Below are positions 45,514-58,053 of a stretch of DNA of 64,000 bases, in pieces (position 1 is the stretch's first letter; the number at the start of each line of letters is the position of its first letter). A model generated the notes under the pieces. It saw only the letters and a list, made by a program, of their open reading frames with translations. It made no database searches and was not told the origin of the DNA. Source of the DNA: Nemertoderma westbladi (lineage: Eukaryota > Xenacoelomorpha > Nemertodermatida > Nemertodermatidae); assembly GCA_032718475.1 (NCBI GenBank), contig JAUCBJ010008029.1, positions 17,690-81,689 of the forward strand, written 5' to 3'. The translations under genes were made by a program, and so were the position numbers.

Positions 45514-46460
45514 ATGGCAACAGAGTATGAAAGGAGGAGCGTCGACGACTTGGTTAACATAATGACCTGCAGGCTGTCGTTCACAAATACGGATATCAAG
45601 AATGCGCAAGCTGTGTTACTGTTGTTTATTGTAGACCGCGAGGCGACAAAGAAGTTCGGAATTAAACACAACAACGGTGAGAAAATGAGAGAGAAATATG
45701 TTTCAGATATTCTGAACTTAATTGAGGTGCAAGCCTTTAAGGACCTGGATCCCCACCCACGCTTTGTGGTCGAGGACTTCTCCTTGCTCCCTCCAGTCAA
45801 CCCTTCTTCAGTGGTTCTCTATACATTGCTGAAGGAGATGGGGTCTCTAAAGAATCGTGTTAATACTCTCGAGAACATGTCGATCTCGAACAATACGTGT
45901 GGCATCGAGTCGAGAACGATGGCCCAAGTTGTAGCCAGGCGACAGGCAATGGGGAAAGTGAACCTGTCTCGCCAAGCAGGCTTCAGACAACGAGGCGGAG
46001 GTCCTCCTTCCGAGACAGTCAGCGTGCCGGCTCAAAACAAAGTGTTGATGGGTTTACGACTATGGGGCCACGCGGCAAGCACCTGCAGCCTGCTGATTCG
46101 GTCAGGAGCATTCGCAAATGGCTGGTGCCTTTGATTGGAAAGGGTACCTGGGCCGATATAGGCCTAAAGGGTGTAACAAGGACAAAGAAGTGTAACATAT
46201 TTGTATCTAGCCTTCATCCTGATACAACCAAAGATGAACAGACCGATTTTATCTCCAAATCTTTTAAGGTGGAGGTAGTATGTGAGAAATTACAGACCCG
46301 GTATGATTCGTACTCTTCGTTCAGAGTAGAATGTGCACCAGAGTCTGGTCTTGTATTGAAAGATGTGGAAAAGTGTGAGCAGGGGCCATGTGGTGTAATG
46401 GTACAGGAATGGTTTGGTCGAGTTAATGTGGCTCCTGTGCATCTACCTTCTAGTAACTAA
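45514..46460 (+). pseudogene. LINE ORF1 remnant
   Basis: Two overlapping frames joined by a frameshift near 46010-46060. The first has a charged helical region ending in a coiled-coil-like KEMGSLKNRVNTLEN. The second has NIFVSSLHPDTTKDEQTDFI and a YDSYSSFRVEC segment, matching the RRM-like nucleic-acid binding fold seen in ORF1 proteins of many animal LINEs. ORF1 proteins coat the element RNA. It is the 5' part of the LINE that continues to about 60.6 kb. Confidence 0.65.
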
Positions 46461-46489
46461 TTATGAAGATTGCATCCTACAATAATAAT

Positions 46490-47141
46490 TCTGTCTGTAC
46501 CTTATCGAGTCAGTATGTTGTCACATAACTATCAATCACATATGACATTATCCTATTGCAAGAACTCCAGATCCCCAAACAGGTCTTGGTTTTTCTGGAT
46601 TCCTTATCGGACAGACATTTCTCCCGTGGATCTTCCCTGGTTGATCTAAGTTTAGGAATTCAGCGTGGCCGCCCTCATGGTGGTTTGGCGATTTTGTGGA
46701 ACAAGGAATGGGGTGAGAACTCTGTTCAAATTATGGATGTATCAGATCAAAGTATAATGGTTATAAAAGTATATCCCCCAGGTGGGGATGAGTTTCTGTT
46801 CGTCAACGTGTACCTTCCTTACGAATGTCCAGATAATGCTGATGAGTATGTTGACTACCTTGGTAAAATTGTAGCTATTACAGAAATTTCTGCCTGTAAT
46901 GATGTTATGATTGTGGGAGATTTCAATGCCCATCCCTCCCATGGGTTCTTTAAAGATCTCAGTGGGGTATGTGCGGAGTCTGGTCTCACCATATTAGATT
47001 GTCTAACTCTACCAATGGAAACATTCACATTTGTTAGCTCTGCATCTGGCTCAGTCTCATGGCTGGACCACGTTGTATGCTCCGGTTCAATGAAGCACAG
47101 AGTGGATGATTTGACAATTGATTATAGCCTAGTATTTGATG
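46490..47141 (+). pseudogene. LINE ORF2, AP-like endonuclease part
   Basis: Open from about 46500. Motifs: LLQELQIP (the Glu box), RPHGGLAILW, VNVYLP, MIVGDFNAHP (GDFN box) and SWLDHVVCS (LD-S box). It stops being LINE at 47141, where the giant foldback enters just before the last (SDH-type) motif; the missing part is at 57407. The first strand of the domain (N box) is damaged by a frameshift. Confidence 0.85.
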
Positions 47142-47789
47142 GAGTAGTGTCTACATCATTGTCCAGAATAGGGTGTTTCCCTTCACTTCTATGGGGCTTT
47201 CTATTATTCCTACCTGTCCCAAATACGATGTGTAATGATTTCCAACCTGTCCAATATAGGGGCATCCAATCAAATCATCATATGAGCCAACTCCTCGTCA
47301 TCGGACCAATACCAACATTCCTACAGTTAGGCATCTCCCTTATTGGCTATATAATGTAAAGGTTAATGGAAAATTCCACTGATATATAATCCAAGTGTCA
47401 GCTACGAATCCGGGGCTCATTATAACAACCTATACTGGACCAAGCAACGTATTTGGGACAAGAGCTGGTTGAGGTATATGTACAGTGGAAATTCCCATTC
47501 TAAATAAGGGCATTTGGAATACATGTTCCCTAGTTATGGTTAAAGATATATTGTGGGTGCCTTGCAAATGGCCTGTAAGACTGTGATGCATTATAGGCTA
47601 TAGGGTCATCATAGTCACGTTATTTCATTTCATGTTGTTCAATTTATTCATATTGTGCAATTTATTCATGTTGTGCAACTTATTCATTGTGCAATTTATT
47701 CATGTGGTTCAATTTATTCACTTATAATAAATCTAAATACATTCGTATAATAATAATTAAATGACAATCAAATTAGTGATATCGCAACC

Positions 47790-50000
47790 TCCTCCCCCAG
47801 ACTCAACTCATCCCAAATAGTCCTTCATAAGTCTAAAATTTGACTCAAATAGGTGTTAGAGTCCCATATAGGTTGATTTTGTCCAAAATAGCCTGTAGCT
47901 TTATCAAAATTGTTTCAAATAGTTTATAAATGTAAAGGAATACTGAAAAGAATATCGACTTCATAATCATAGCTTTAATTCCAATTTGTCCCAAATAGGT
48001 TATTTATGTCCCATATATGGTGTTTTATGTCCCATACAGGGAGTTTTTATCCCAAATAGCATGTAACATTCTCAAAATGATTTTACATAGTTCATAAATA
48101 TAATGGAAATACTCAAAAGAAAATAGAATCCACTATCATAGTTTTAATTAAAATTTGTCCCTAATAGGTTGTTTGTGTCCCATATAGGGTGTTTGTGTCC
48201 CGTATAGGGTGTGAAGTGCTTATAATGATTTCAAATAGTTTCGAAATGTAATGGAATACTCAAAAGAATATAGAATTCACTATCATAGCTTTCATTTTAA
48301 TTTGTCCCAAATAGGTTGTTTGTGTCCCATATAGGGTGTTTGAGTCCCATATAGGGTGTTTGTGTTCCAAATTGCGTGTGACTTTCTCAAGAGGATTTTA
48401 TATGGTTTATAAGTATAATGGAATACTCAAAAGAAAATAGAATCCACTATCATAGTATTAATTTAAATTTGTCCCAAATAGGTTGTTTGTGTCCCATATA
48501 GGGTGTTTGTGTCCTGTATAGGGTGTGAAGTGCTTATAATGATTTCAAATAGTTTCGAAATGTAATGGAATACTCAAAAGAATATATAATTCATTATCAT
48601 AGCTTTCATTTAAATTTGTCCCAAATAGGCTGTTTGTGTCCCATATAGGGTGTTTGTGTCCCAAATAGCGTGTGACTTTCTCAAAATGATTTTAAATAGT
48701 TTCTAAATCTCATGGAATACTCAAAAGAATATAGAATTCACTACCATAGCTTTAATTTAAATTTGTCCCAAATAGGTTGTTTTTGTCCCATATAGGGTGT
48801 TTGAGTCCCGTATAGGGTGTGAATTGCTTATAATGATTTCAAATATTTTCTAAATGATAATGGAATACTCAAAAGATAGAATTCACTATCACACATAGCT
48901 TTAATTTAAATTTGTCCCAAATAGGTTGTTTATGTCCCATATAGGGTGTTTGTGTCCCATATAGAGTGTCTGTGTCCCAAATAGCGTGTGACTTTCTCAA
49001 AATGATTTTACATAGTTTATAAATATAATGGAATACTCAAAAGAAAATATAATTCACTATCATAGCTTTAATTTAAATTTGTCCCAAATAGGTTGTTTTT
49101 GTCCCATATAGGGTGTTTGTGTCCCTTATAGGGTGTGAAGTGCTTATAATGATTTCAAATAGTTTCGAAATGTAATGGAATACTCAAAAGAAAATAGAAT
49201 TCGCTATCATAGCTTTAATTTAAATTTGTCCCAAATAGGCTGTTTGTGTCCCATATAGGGTGTTTGTGTCCCATATAGGGTGTTTATGTCCCAAATAGCG
49301 TGTGACTTTCTCAACATGATTTTAAATAGTTTCTAAATCTCATGGAATACTCAAAAGAATATAGAATTCACTACCATAGCTTTAATTTAAATTTGTCCCA
49401 AATAGGTTGTTTTTGTCCCATATAGGGTGTTTGAGTCCCGTATAGGGTGTGAATTGCTTATAATGATTTCAAATATTTTCTAAATGATAATGGAATACTC
49501 AAAAGAATATAGAATTCACTATCATACATAGCTTTAATATAAATTTGTCCCAAATAGGTTGTTTATGTCCCATATAGGGTGTTTGTGTCCCATATAGGGT
49601 GTTTGTGTCCCAAATAGCGTGTGACTTTCTCAAAATGATTTTACATAGTTTATAAATATAATGGAATACTCAAAAAAGAAAATATAATTCACTATCATAG
49701 CTTTAATTTAAATTTGTCCCAAATAGGTTGTTTTTGTCCCATATAGGGTGTTTGTGTCCCATAAAGGGTGTTTGTGTCCCAAATAGCGTGTGACTTTCTC
49801 AAAATGATTTTACATAGTTTATAAATATAATGGAATACTCAAAAGAAAATAGATTTCACTATCAAAGCTTTAATTTCAATTTGTCCCAAATAGGTTCTTT
49901 TTGTCCCATATAGGGTGTTTGTGTCCCATATAGGGTGTTTGTGTCCCAAATAGCGTGTGACTTTCTCAAAATGATTTTACATAGTTTATAAATATAATGG
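47790..50000 (+). repeat. Left internal array of the giant foldback
   Basis: About a dozen tandem units containing TTTGTCCCAAATAGGTTGTT, TGTCCCATATAGGGTGTTTG, GAATACTCAAAAGAA and CACTATCATAGCTTTAATTT. Two subtypes alternate: one with GTGAAGTGCTTATAATGATT, the other with GCGTGTGACTTTCTCAAAAT. Confidence 0.95.
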
Positions 50001-50004
50001 AGCA

Positions 50005-50376
50005 CGCAGTGATATAATGAATGGTATGTGATAGAAATGTTCTCGAAAATGAATATTACTTTTTTTGTTCTGTTGTCCCGCTTAAATTGATATACAGTGT
50101 AGGCATGGGGCATGTGATGGTTGGGGTGGATTTATTTATTAAGAAACAGTGGATAAGCTTATTTGGATCAACGGATCGCGATGTTGAAAACAAAAAGCAA
50201 TTATAAAAAACAAAAAAGTTTTTTTATTCTATCATGTGCCAAATTTAATGGAATTTTCAAACTCAAGTTATTACCCAAAACGTAAGAGCTAGTCTGATTT
50301 TTGTAAAGCCGTACATCAGCACTATATTTAACAATTGTGAATTAATTTCTCTTTAAGTTTTGGTATTAGGGATTGA
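50005..50376. repeat. Centre of foldback: first copy of a 150-bp direct repeat
   Basis: Positions 50205-50345 (TTTTTTTATTCTATCATGTG and AACGTAAGAGCTAGTCTGAT) recur at 51862-52023 in the same orientation. The two copies enclose the SINE-like and LINE fragments. Confidence 0.8.
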
Positions 50377-50450
50377 TACGGCCCCAGTAGCTCAGTTCAG
50401 TTGGTAGAACGTGGGACTTGGAATCTCCCTTTGCGCGATTTCGCGCTTGT
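50377..50450 (+). mobile_element. tRNA-like SINE fragment
   Basis: GGCCCCAGTAGCTCAGTTCA and GGTAGAACGTGGGACTTGG resemble the 5' half of a tRNA-Lys-type sequence (A box, anticodon stem start). A TTCGCGCTTGTTCAATTATA stretch follows in place of a normal T arm. Not a functional tRNA. Confidence 0.55.
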
Positions 50451-50651
50451 TCAATTATAATTCCCTCTAGTGCAGATTTTTATGAGGATTGCTAAACTTC
50501 AAACCGTTTGTTAATAGCTAATGTAGTTCAAAAGGTATGAGTGATAATGTTAACCTTACTCTGTGTAAGTGTCTGTGAAAAATATAACAAAAGCATTCAT
50601 CTTAGCTAACTACTACTACTAGTATCGGCATACTGCATTGCAGCTGCATTT

Positions 50652-51224
50652 TTAAGAATGCTGTGCCGGCTTGTCGACAAAATTGCGCCGCCACAACTCC
50701 CTATCACCCATGACATTTGCTAGATCATCCGCTTCTTCAAGACCAGTGTCCTTTAAGATGCGTCTCAAGAGAGTCATCGGCTGTCCACCATGCTTATTCA
50801 CTCCATGGGGCTGCCAAAGTACAAGATTATGCACTGGCTGGTCCTCACAGCGAAAGCAATGTCCTGCAAAGCGGAGGCGATTTTGTTCTAGTGTCAAGCT
50901 TGGGGCAACCAATGAGACACCTCCAATGTTATATAGTGTCTGGTTGGAGATGTGTGCATTGTACTTGACACAATGAACCCGGCGTAGCATTCTTGTGAAT
51001 GTGCCATCCAGAGATTTGGTATCCTCAGCAGTTAGAGCCCAGCATGAACTCCCATAGAGGAGTACTGGAACTACTGCTGCTCTAAATAATCGGACCTTAA
51101 GTTTCCGATTAATTCTCGGTGACTTCCAAATCCTGGAAATCCTATTCAAGGCTGCCCATGCCTTTCCCTTACGTATCTTAGCTAAAGGATTTGTAATGGT
51201 GGTTTTCATGGTCGCTGATATCAT
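50652..51224 (-). pseudogene. LINE ORF2 C-terminal fragment
   Basis: On the minus strand 190 codons are open: IRKGKAWAALNRISRIWKS, KLKVRLFRAAVVPVLLYGSS, CWALTAEDTKSLDGTFTRML, NIGGVSLV, RLRFAGHCFRCEDQPVHNLV and ending RELWRRNFVD. This is the typical region after the RT palm of RTE/CRE-like LINEs common in aquatic animals. The RT and endonuclease are absent, as in a 5'-truncated copy. It lies in the foldback centre. Confidence 0.8.
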
Positions 51225-51261
51225 TACAAACGTAAGTTTTCACTTTTAACGAAAACTATTA

Positions 51262-51460
51262 TATCTTTATGTCTGTCTGTCTGTCCGTCCGTCCGACAAT
51301 CTGTCTGTCAACATATAAGGGCATCATACCATCAAGCTAAAACGTTTCTGTTGTGGTTTTTCCTGGTCGCTGATTTGAATTCCGATATCAGTTTTCATAT
51401 TTAGAGAAGTATATTGTCTGTCTGTCTGTATGTATGTCCATCTGTCTGTCTGTCAAAATT
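51262..51460 (+). repeat. TCTG/TCCG microsatellites in a short duplication
   Basis: GTCTGTCTGTCTGTCCGTCC at about 51270-51310 and TCTGTCTGTCTGTATGTATG at about 51415-51450, each after a GATATCA...GTTTTCA segment. Similar to the TCTG tract at 23600. Confidence 0.75.
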
Positions 51461-51861
51461 TAAGGAATTATATGATGTTAGACAACCACGACTTTAGAGG
51501 GATTGTGATATTAATATGAATACAATAAAATAGGACATGGGGTCTAATTCCCTCAGATACTACCTAGCATTCGGCGGACAAAATGTCCTATATTTTTCGT
51601 AATTTATGGGATAGCCTATTTCGTGCAATACTTACCGGAACCTGTAGTTACTGTATGGTTTGGTGCAATTTTTCTTGTGGGTGTGTCAGTGTGTATGTCG
51701 GAAGCATATAATTGACGGAAGCCAAAGATATAACTAGCCATAGTAAAATTATAATTGTTCGCTAAGATGGCTTGCAGATTTTGCTGCACAAAGGCCCCAC
51801 TCGCGTTGTTGTTATTTGCAATTAAGGGAGGAGAGTAGCACCCACCTATTTTGGAGATTGA

Positions 51862-52023
51862 CAAAAAACTTTTTTTATTCTATCGTGTGCCAAATTGAAT
51901 GGAGATTTCAAATCTGCAAGCAGTTTTCTCATATCTTTTCTCAAACTCAAGTTGTTACCCAAAACGTAAGAGCTAGTCTGATTTTTGTAAAGCCGTACAG
52001 CAGCACTATATTTAACAATTGTG
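51862..52023 (+). repeat. Second copy of the 150-bp direct repeat
   Basis: Matches 50205-50345 except for a 25-30-bp extra segment in the middle (GATTTCAAATCTGCAAGCAG). Confidence 0.8.
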
Positions 52024-52961
52024 TGGGGCCCTTTTCATAATAAGGCTCTCACGGTACAGATATGAATAAAATTGCTAAAACGTTGTTTTACTAGTTATCT
52101 GTTTAGCAAGCATGAAAAATTTTGTCGAATTTCATTCATTTTTGACAAAGTTATTGACGAACATAGAAAATTGGTATTATCTAAAATAGCGGGAAGGTTT
52201 AAATTGTTCCTTAAACTTTAAACACCCATATCTCATTCTCAGAATGACGTTTTTTCATGAAAAAAGCTATTTCTCCGCCAAGTTTAACTGAAATGAGTTG
52301 AAATTTGGTACATTTGTTAAGATTACCCTTCTCCATACTCCTTCTTAACAAATTTGGTTGGAAATACCCTGGAGCCTTTTTATATCAAAAAGGCCCAAAA
52401 AAAATCTTTTTTGGGGCCTTTTTGTTCTAAAAAGGCTCCAGAGCATTTCAGGCAAAATTTGTTAAGAAGAATTGGATGCAGGGTTCTTCTGAACTTATAA
52501 TCCAAATTTCGACAATTTTCGACAAATATTGGTGGAGAAATAGCCTTTGGCGCAAAAAGGCACTTTTGGCCATTACGGAGCCATTTTGTGGCCAATTTTA
52601 AAAATATTTGTTTTGGTTATTCTCAGACAGTCCAGACGATTCTTAGTACCACAAAAAATAATTTTCACCCAATTTTATGGTCCAGAGACACAAAAATGTG
52701 AGGTTCAATGTGGGGGTGCTACCCCCCCCCCCCCCCCCTTAAATCTGGAAATTTTTATTCTTTCAGCATTCAAGAAAAGGTAACAGAGCTGCTAGGCAGC
52801 TCTGTAAATTAAACAAGTGCGAAGTAGCTTAAAGATCCTCATTTATTAATTGACGCCTTGATTATATTCACTTTAGCAAAGTTTAAACTAAACATGGATC
52901 TGTCTTCTCCTTAAATGGCTTACTACCAACCACCTGAATCATGCTTTCTTCGAAAAAACAT
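52024..52961. other. Foldback centre, right side: hairpin and poly-C
   Basis: No gene. An inverted repeat at about 52368-52455 (GGAGCCTTTTTATATCAAAA and TTGTTCTAAAAAGGCTCC) and a C run at about 52720-52738. The right array begins at about 52962. Confidence 0.5.
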
Positions 52962-55900
52962 AACATGAATATGGGACTCAAACACCCTATATGGGACAAA
53001 AACAACCTATTTGGGACAAATTGAAATTAAAGCTATGGTAGTGAATTCTATATTCTTTTGAGTATTCCATGAGATTTAGAAACTATTTAAAATCATTTTG
53101 AGAAAGTCACACGCTATTTGGGACACAAACACCCTATATGGAACACAAACACCCTATATGGGACAAAAACAACCTGTTTGGGACAAATTGAAATTAAAGC
53201 TATGGTAGTGAATTCTATATTCTTTTGAGTATTCCATTACATTTCGAAACTATTTAAAATCAGTATAAGCAATTCACACCCTATATGGGACTCAAACACC
53301 CTATATGGGACAAAAACAACCTATTTGGGACCAATTAAAATTAAAGCTATGGTAGTGAATTCTATAGTCTTTTGAGTATTCCATTACATTTCGAAACTAT
53401 TTGAAATGATTATAAGCACTTCATACCCTATATGGGACACAAACACCCTATACGGGACACAAACACCCTATATGGGACACAAACAACCTATTTGGGACAA
53501 ATTTAAATTAAAGTTATGATAGTGAATTTTATATTATTTTGAGTATTCCATTACATTTAGAAACTATTTAAAATCATTATAAGCATTTCACACCCTATAT
53601 GGGACTCAAACACCATGTATGGGACAAAAACAACCTATTTGGGACAAATTGAAATTAAAGCTATGGTATCGAATTCTATATTATTTTGAGTATTCCATGA
53701 TATTTAGAAACTATTTAAAATAATTTTGAGAAAGTCACACGCTATTTGGGACACAAACACCCTATATGGGACACAAACACCCTATATGGGACACAAACAA
53801 CCTATTTGAGACAGATTTAAATGAAAGCTATGGTAGTGAATTCTATATTCTTTTGAGTATTCCATTACATTTCGAAACTATTTGAAATCATTATAAGCAC
53901 TTCACACCCTATACGGGACACAAACACCCTATATGGGACACAAACAACCTATTTGAGACAAATTTCAATTAGAGCTATGATAGTGAATTCTATTTTCTTT
54001 TGAATATTCCATTATATTTAAAAACTATGTAAAATCATTTTGAGAAAGTCATACGCTATTTGGCACACAAACACCCTATATGGGACAAAAACAACCTATT
54101 TGGGACAAATTTAAATTAAAGCTATGATAGTAAATTCTATTTTCTTTTGAGTATTCCATTATATTTATAAACTATGTAAAATCATTTTGAGAAAGTGACA
54201 CGCAATTTGGGACACAAACACCCTTTATGGGACACAAACACCCTATATGGGACATAAACAACCTATTTGGGACAAATTTAAATTTGAGTTATGATAGTGG
54301 ATTCTATTTTCTTTTGAGTATTTCCATTATATTTATAAACTATGTAAAATCATTTTGAGGAAGTCACCGCTATTTGGCACAAAAAACACCCTATATGGGA
54401 CGAAAACAACCTATTTGGGACAAATTGAAATTAAAGCTATGGTAGTGAATTTTATATTCTTTTGAGTATTCCATTACATTTAGAAACTATTTAAAATCAT
54501 TATAAGCACTTCACACCCTATACGGGACACAAACACCCTATATGAGACACAAACAACCTATTTGGGACAGATTTAAATGAAAGCTATGATAGTGAATTCT
54601 ATATTCTTTTGAGTATTCCATTACATTTCGAAACTATTTGAAATCATTATAAGCACTTCACACCCTATACGGGACATAAACACCCTATATGGGACACAAA
54701 CAACCTTTTTGGGACAAATTTCAATTAGAGCTATGATAGTGAATTCTATTTTCTTTTGAATATTCCATTATATTTATAAACTATGTAAAATCATTTTGAG
54801 AAAGTCATACGCTATTTGGCACACAAACACCCTATATGGGACAAAAACAACCTATTTGGGACAAATTTAAATTAAAGCTATGATAGTAAATTCTATTTTC
54901 TTTTGAGTATTCCATTATATTTATAAACTATGTAAAATCATTTTGAGAAAGTGACACGCAATTTGGGACACAAACACCCTATATGGGACACAAACACCCT
55001 ATATGGGACATAAACAACCTATTTGGGACAAATTTAAATTAAAGTTATGATAGTGGATTCTATTTTCTTTTGAGTATTTCCATTATATTTATAAACTATG
55101 TAAAATCATTTTGAGGAAGTCACCACTATTTGGCACAAAAAACACCCTATATGGGACGAAAACAACCTATTTGGGACAAATTGAAATTAAAGCTATGGTA
55201 GTGAATTTTATATTCTTTTGAGTATTCCATTACATTTAGAAACTATTTAAAATCATTATAAGCAATTCACACCCTATATGGGACTCAAACACCCTATATG
55301 GGACAAAAACAACCTATTTGGGACAAATTGAAATTAAAGCTATGGTAGTGAATTCTATATTATTTTGAGTATTCCATGAGATTTAGAAACTATTTAAAAT
55401 CATTTTGAGAAAATCACACGCTATTTGGGACACAAACACCCTATATGGGACACAAACACCCTATATGGGACACAAACAACCTATTTGGGACAGATTTAAA
55501 TGAAAGCTATGATAGTGAATTCTATATTCTTTTGAGTATTCCATTACATTTCGAAACTATTTGAAATCATTATAAGCACTTCACACCCTATACGGGACAC
55601 AAACACCCTATATGGGACACAAACAACCTATTTGGGACAAATTTCAATTAGAGCTATGATAGTGAATTCTATTTTCTTTTGAATATTCCATTATAATTAA
55701 AAACTATGTAAAATCATTTTGAGAAAGTCATACGCTATTTGGCACACAAACACCCTATATGGGACAAAAACAACCTATTTGGGACAAATTTAAATTAAAG
55801 CTATGATAGTAAATTATATTTTCTTTTGAGTATTCCATTATATTTATAAACTATGTAAAATAAATCATTTTGAGAAAGTGACACGCAATTTGGGACACAA

Positions 55901-56744
55901 ACACCCTATATGGGACACAAACACCCTATATGGGACATAAACAACCTATTTGGGACAAATTTAAATTTGAGTTATGATAGTGGATTCTATTTTCTTTTGA
56001 GTATTTCCATTATATTTATAAACTATGTAAAATCATTTTGAGGAAGTCACCGCTATTTGGCACAAAAAACACCCTATATGGGACGAAAACAACCTATTTG
56101 GGACAAATTGAAATTAAAGCTATGGTAGTGAATTTTATATTCTTTTGAGTATTCCATTACATTTAGAAACTATTTAAAATCATTATAAGCACTTCACACC
56201 CTATACGGGACACAAACACCCTATATGAGACACAAACAACCTATTTGGGACAGATTTAAATGAAAGCTATGATAGTGAATTCTATATTCTTTTGAGTATT
56301 CCATTACATTTCGAAACTATTTGAAATCATTATAAGCACTTCACACCCTATACGGGACACAAACACCCTATATGGGACACAAACAACCTATTTGGGACAG
56401 ATTTAAATTAAAGCTATGATAGTGAATTCTATTTTCTTTTGAGTATTTCCATTATATTTATAAACTATGTAAAATCATTTTGAGAATGTTACATGCTATT
56501 TGGGACAAAAACTCCATGTATGGGACATAAACACCCTATATGGGACATACACAACCTATTTGGGACAAATTGGAATTAAAGCTATGATTATGAAGTCGCG
56601 TTTTCGGTATTCCTTTACATTTATAAACTATTTGAAATAATTTTGATAAAGCTACAGGCTATTTTGGACAAAATCAACCTATACGTGACACTAACAACCT
56701 ATTTGAGTAAAATTTTAGACTTATGAAGGACTATTTGGGATGAG
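52962..56744 (-). repeat. Right internal array of the giant foldback
   Basis: Same units as 47790-50000 in reverse complement (AAACACCCTATATGGGACAC and AACAACCTATTTGGGACAAA), about twice as long. Larger blocks are repeated, for example about 53900-54600, 54640-55200 and 55600-56160 share the same subtype order. Confidence 0.95.
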
Positions 56745-57406
56745 TTGAGTCTGGGGGAGGAGGTTGCGATATCACTAATTTGATTTTCATTTAATTATTA
56801 TTATACGAATGTATTTAGATTTATTATAAGTTAATAAATTGCACCACATGAATAAATTGCACAATGAATAAGTTGCACAACATGAATAAATTGCACAATA
56901 TTATGAATAAATTGCACAACATGAAATAACGTGACTATGATGACCCTATAGCCTATAATGCATCACAGTCTTACAAGCCATTTGCAAGGCACCCACAGTA
57001 TATCTTTAACCATAACTTGGGAACATGTATTCCAAATGCCCTTATTTAGAATGGGAATTTTCACTGTACATATACCTCAACCAGCTCTTGTCCCAAATAC
57101 GTTGCTCGGTCCAGTATAGGTTGTTATAATGAGCCCGGATTCGTAGCTGACACTTGGATTATATATCAGTGGAATTTTCCATTAACCTTTACATTATATA
57201 GCCAATAAGGGAGATGCCTAACTGTAGGAATGTTGGTATTGGTCCGATGACGAGGAGTTGGCTCATATGATGATTTGATTGGATGCCCCTATATTGGACA
57301 GGTTGGAAATCATTAGGCATCGTATTTGGGACAGGTAGGACTAATAGAAAGCCCCATAGAAGTGAAGGGAAACACCCTATTCTGGACAATGATGTAGATA
57401 CTATTG

Positions 57407-58053
57407 ATTTGATGACCATTTACTGATGGTTTTTTAAGGTGGCGGATGCAACCAATATTGGGTTTGATGGAAATAGTCTGGCTCCGTATAACGCGGATGG
57501 TGTTTCAGCTCCAGTTTATTCTCCACGAGTTCAATGGGAAAAAGCAACCGCGTTTAACCTCGGGAACTACAAGGTGGAAACCAACCATGCTCTGTCAAAT
57601 CTCGCAAGTCCGTGGGAGGCGCTTTTCGTGTACAGACCCCCTCTGTGCGAAAAGCGAACACAGGGATGCCCTAACCCTATTATATACAAATATAACCAAG
57701 GTCCTCACTGAGTCGGCATCGCAATCGGTTCACCACGGCCGCACAGCTTCGGGTACCGAAGGGTCACATAATGTGGCTGGGTGGAATGATCAGGTTGAAG
57801 AACTACATCATTGCGCGCGGCAATGTTTTCTGGATTGGCGGTTGGATGGTAGTCCGAGATCCGGGTTAGAGTTCCAGTTAATGACTCGTTCGAGGGCCAA
57901 GTTTAAACTTCGACTGCAAGCTATTAAGAGAAACGCGGAAACTATTCACAGTGATAAACTGGCTTCAAGTCTTGATGATAAGGACTGTTATAAATTCTGG
58001 GCGAATGTTCGGAAAAATATCCAGTCAAAGGCGAAACCAATGAGTACGGTTGG
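57407..58053 (+). pseudogene. LINE ORF2, end of endonuclease and linker
   Basis: Continues the LINE cut at 47141: a degenerate FDDHLL (SDH-type box), then after a stop and frameshift ADATNIGFDG, NVAGWNDQVEELHHCARQCF, LMTRSRAKFKLRLQAIKRNA and DKLASSLDDKDCYKFWANVR. This is the linker between endonuclease and RT known from animal LINEs. It ends in the target duplication TACGGTTGG at 58045-58053. Confidence 0.8.

Larger units (their letters stand above)
47142..57406. mobile_element. Giant foldback element, 10.27 kb, inside LINE endonuclease
   Basis: Flanked by ATTTGATG at 47134-47141 and 57407-57414 (8-bp target duplication). With it removed, the LINE reads on in frame into the end of the endonuclease. 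The outer arms (47142-47790 and 56745-57406) are near-perfect inverted repeats: TCTACATCATTGTCCAGAAT at the left is mirrored at the right end. Inside them, tandem arrays of about 150-230-bp units continue the inversion (left about 2.2 kb, right about 3.8 kb). The 2.96-kb centre holds other debris. No transposase is visible. The architecture matches foldback or Mutator-like non-autonomous elements with very long inverted repeats. Confidence 0.85.

Noticed and set aside
57189-57419. Minus-strand 76-codon frame nearly identical to the end of the frame at 46556-47359
   Set aside because: Identity is explained by the inverted arms of the giant foldback, not by a gene; the LINE part ends at 47141.
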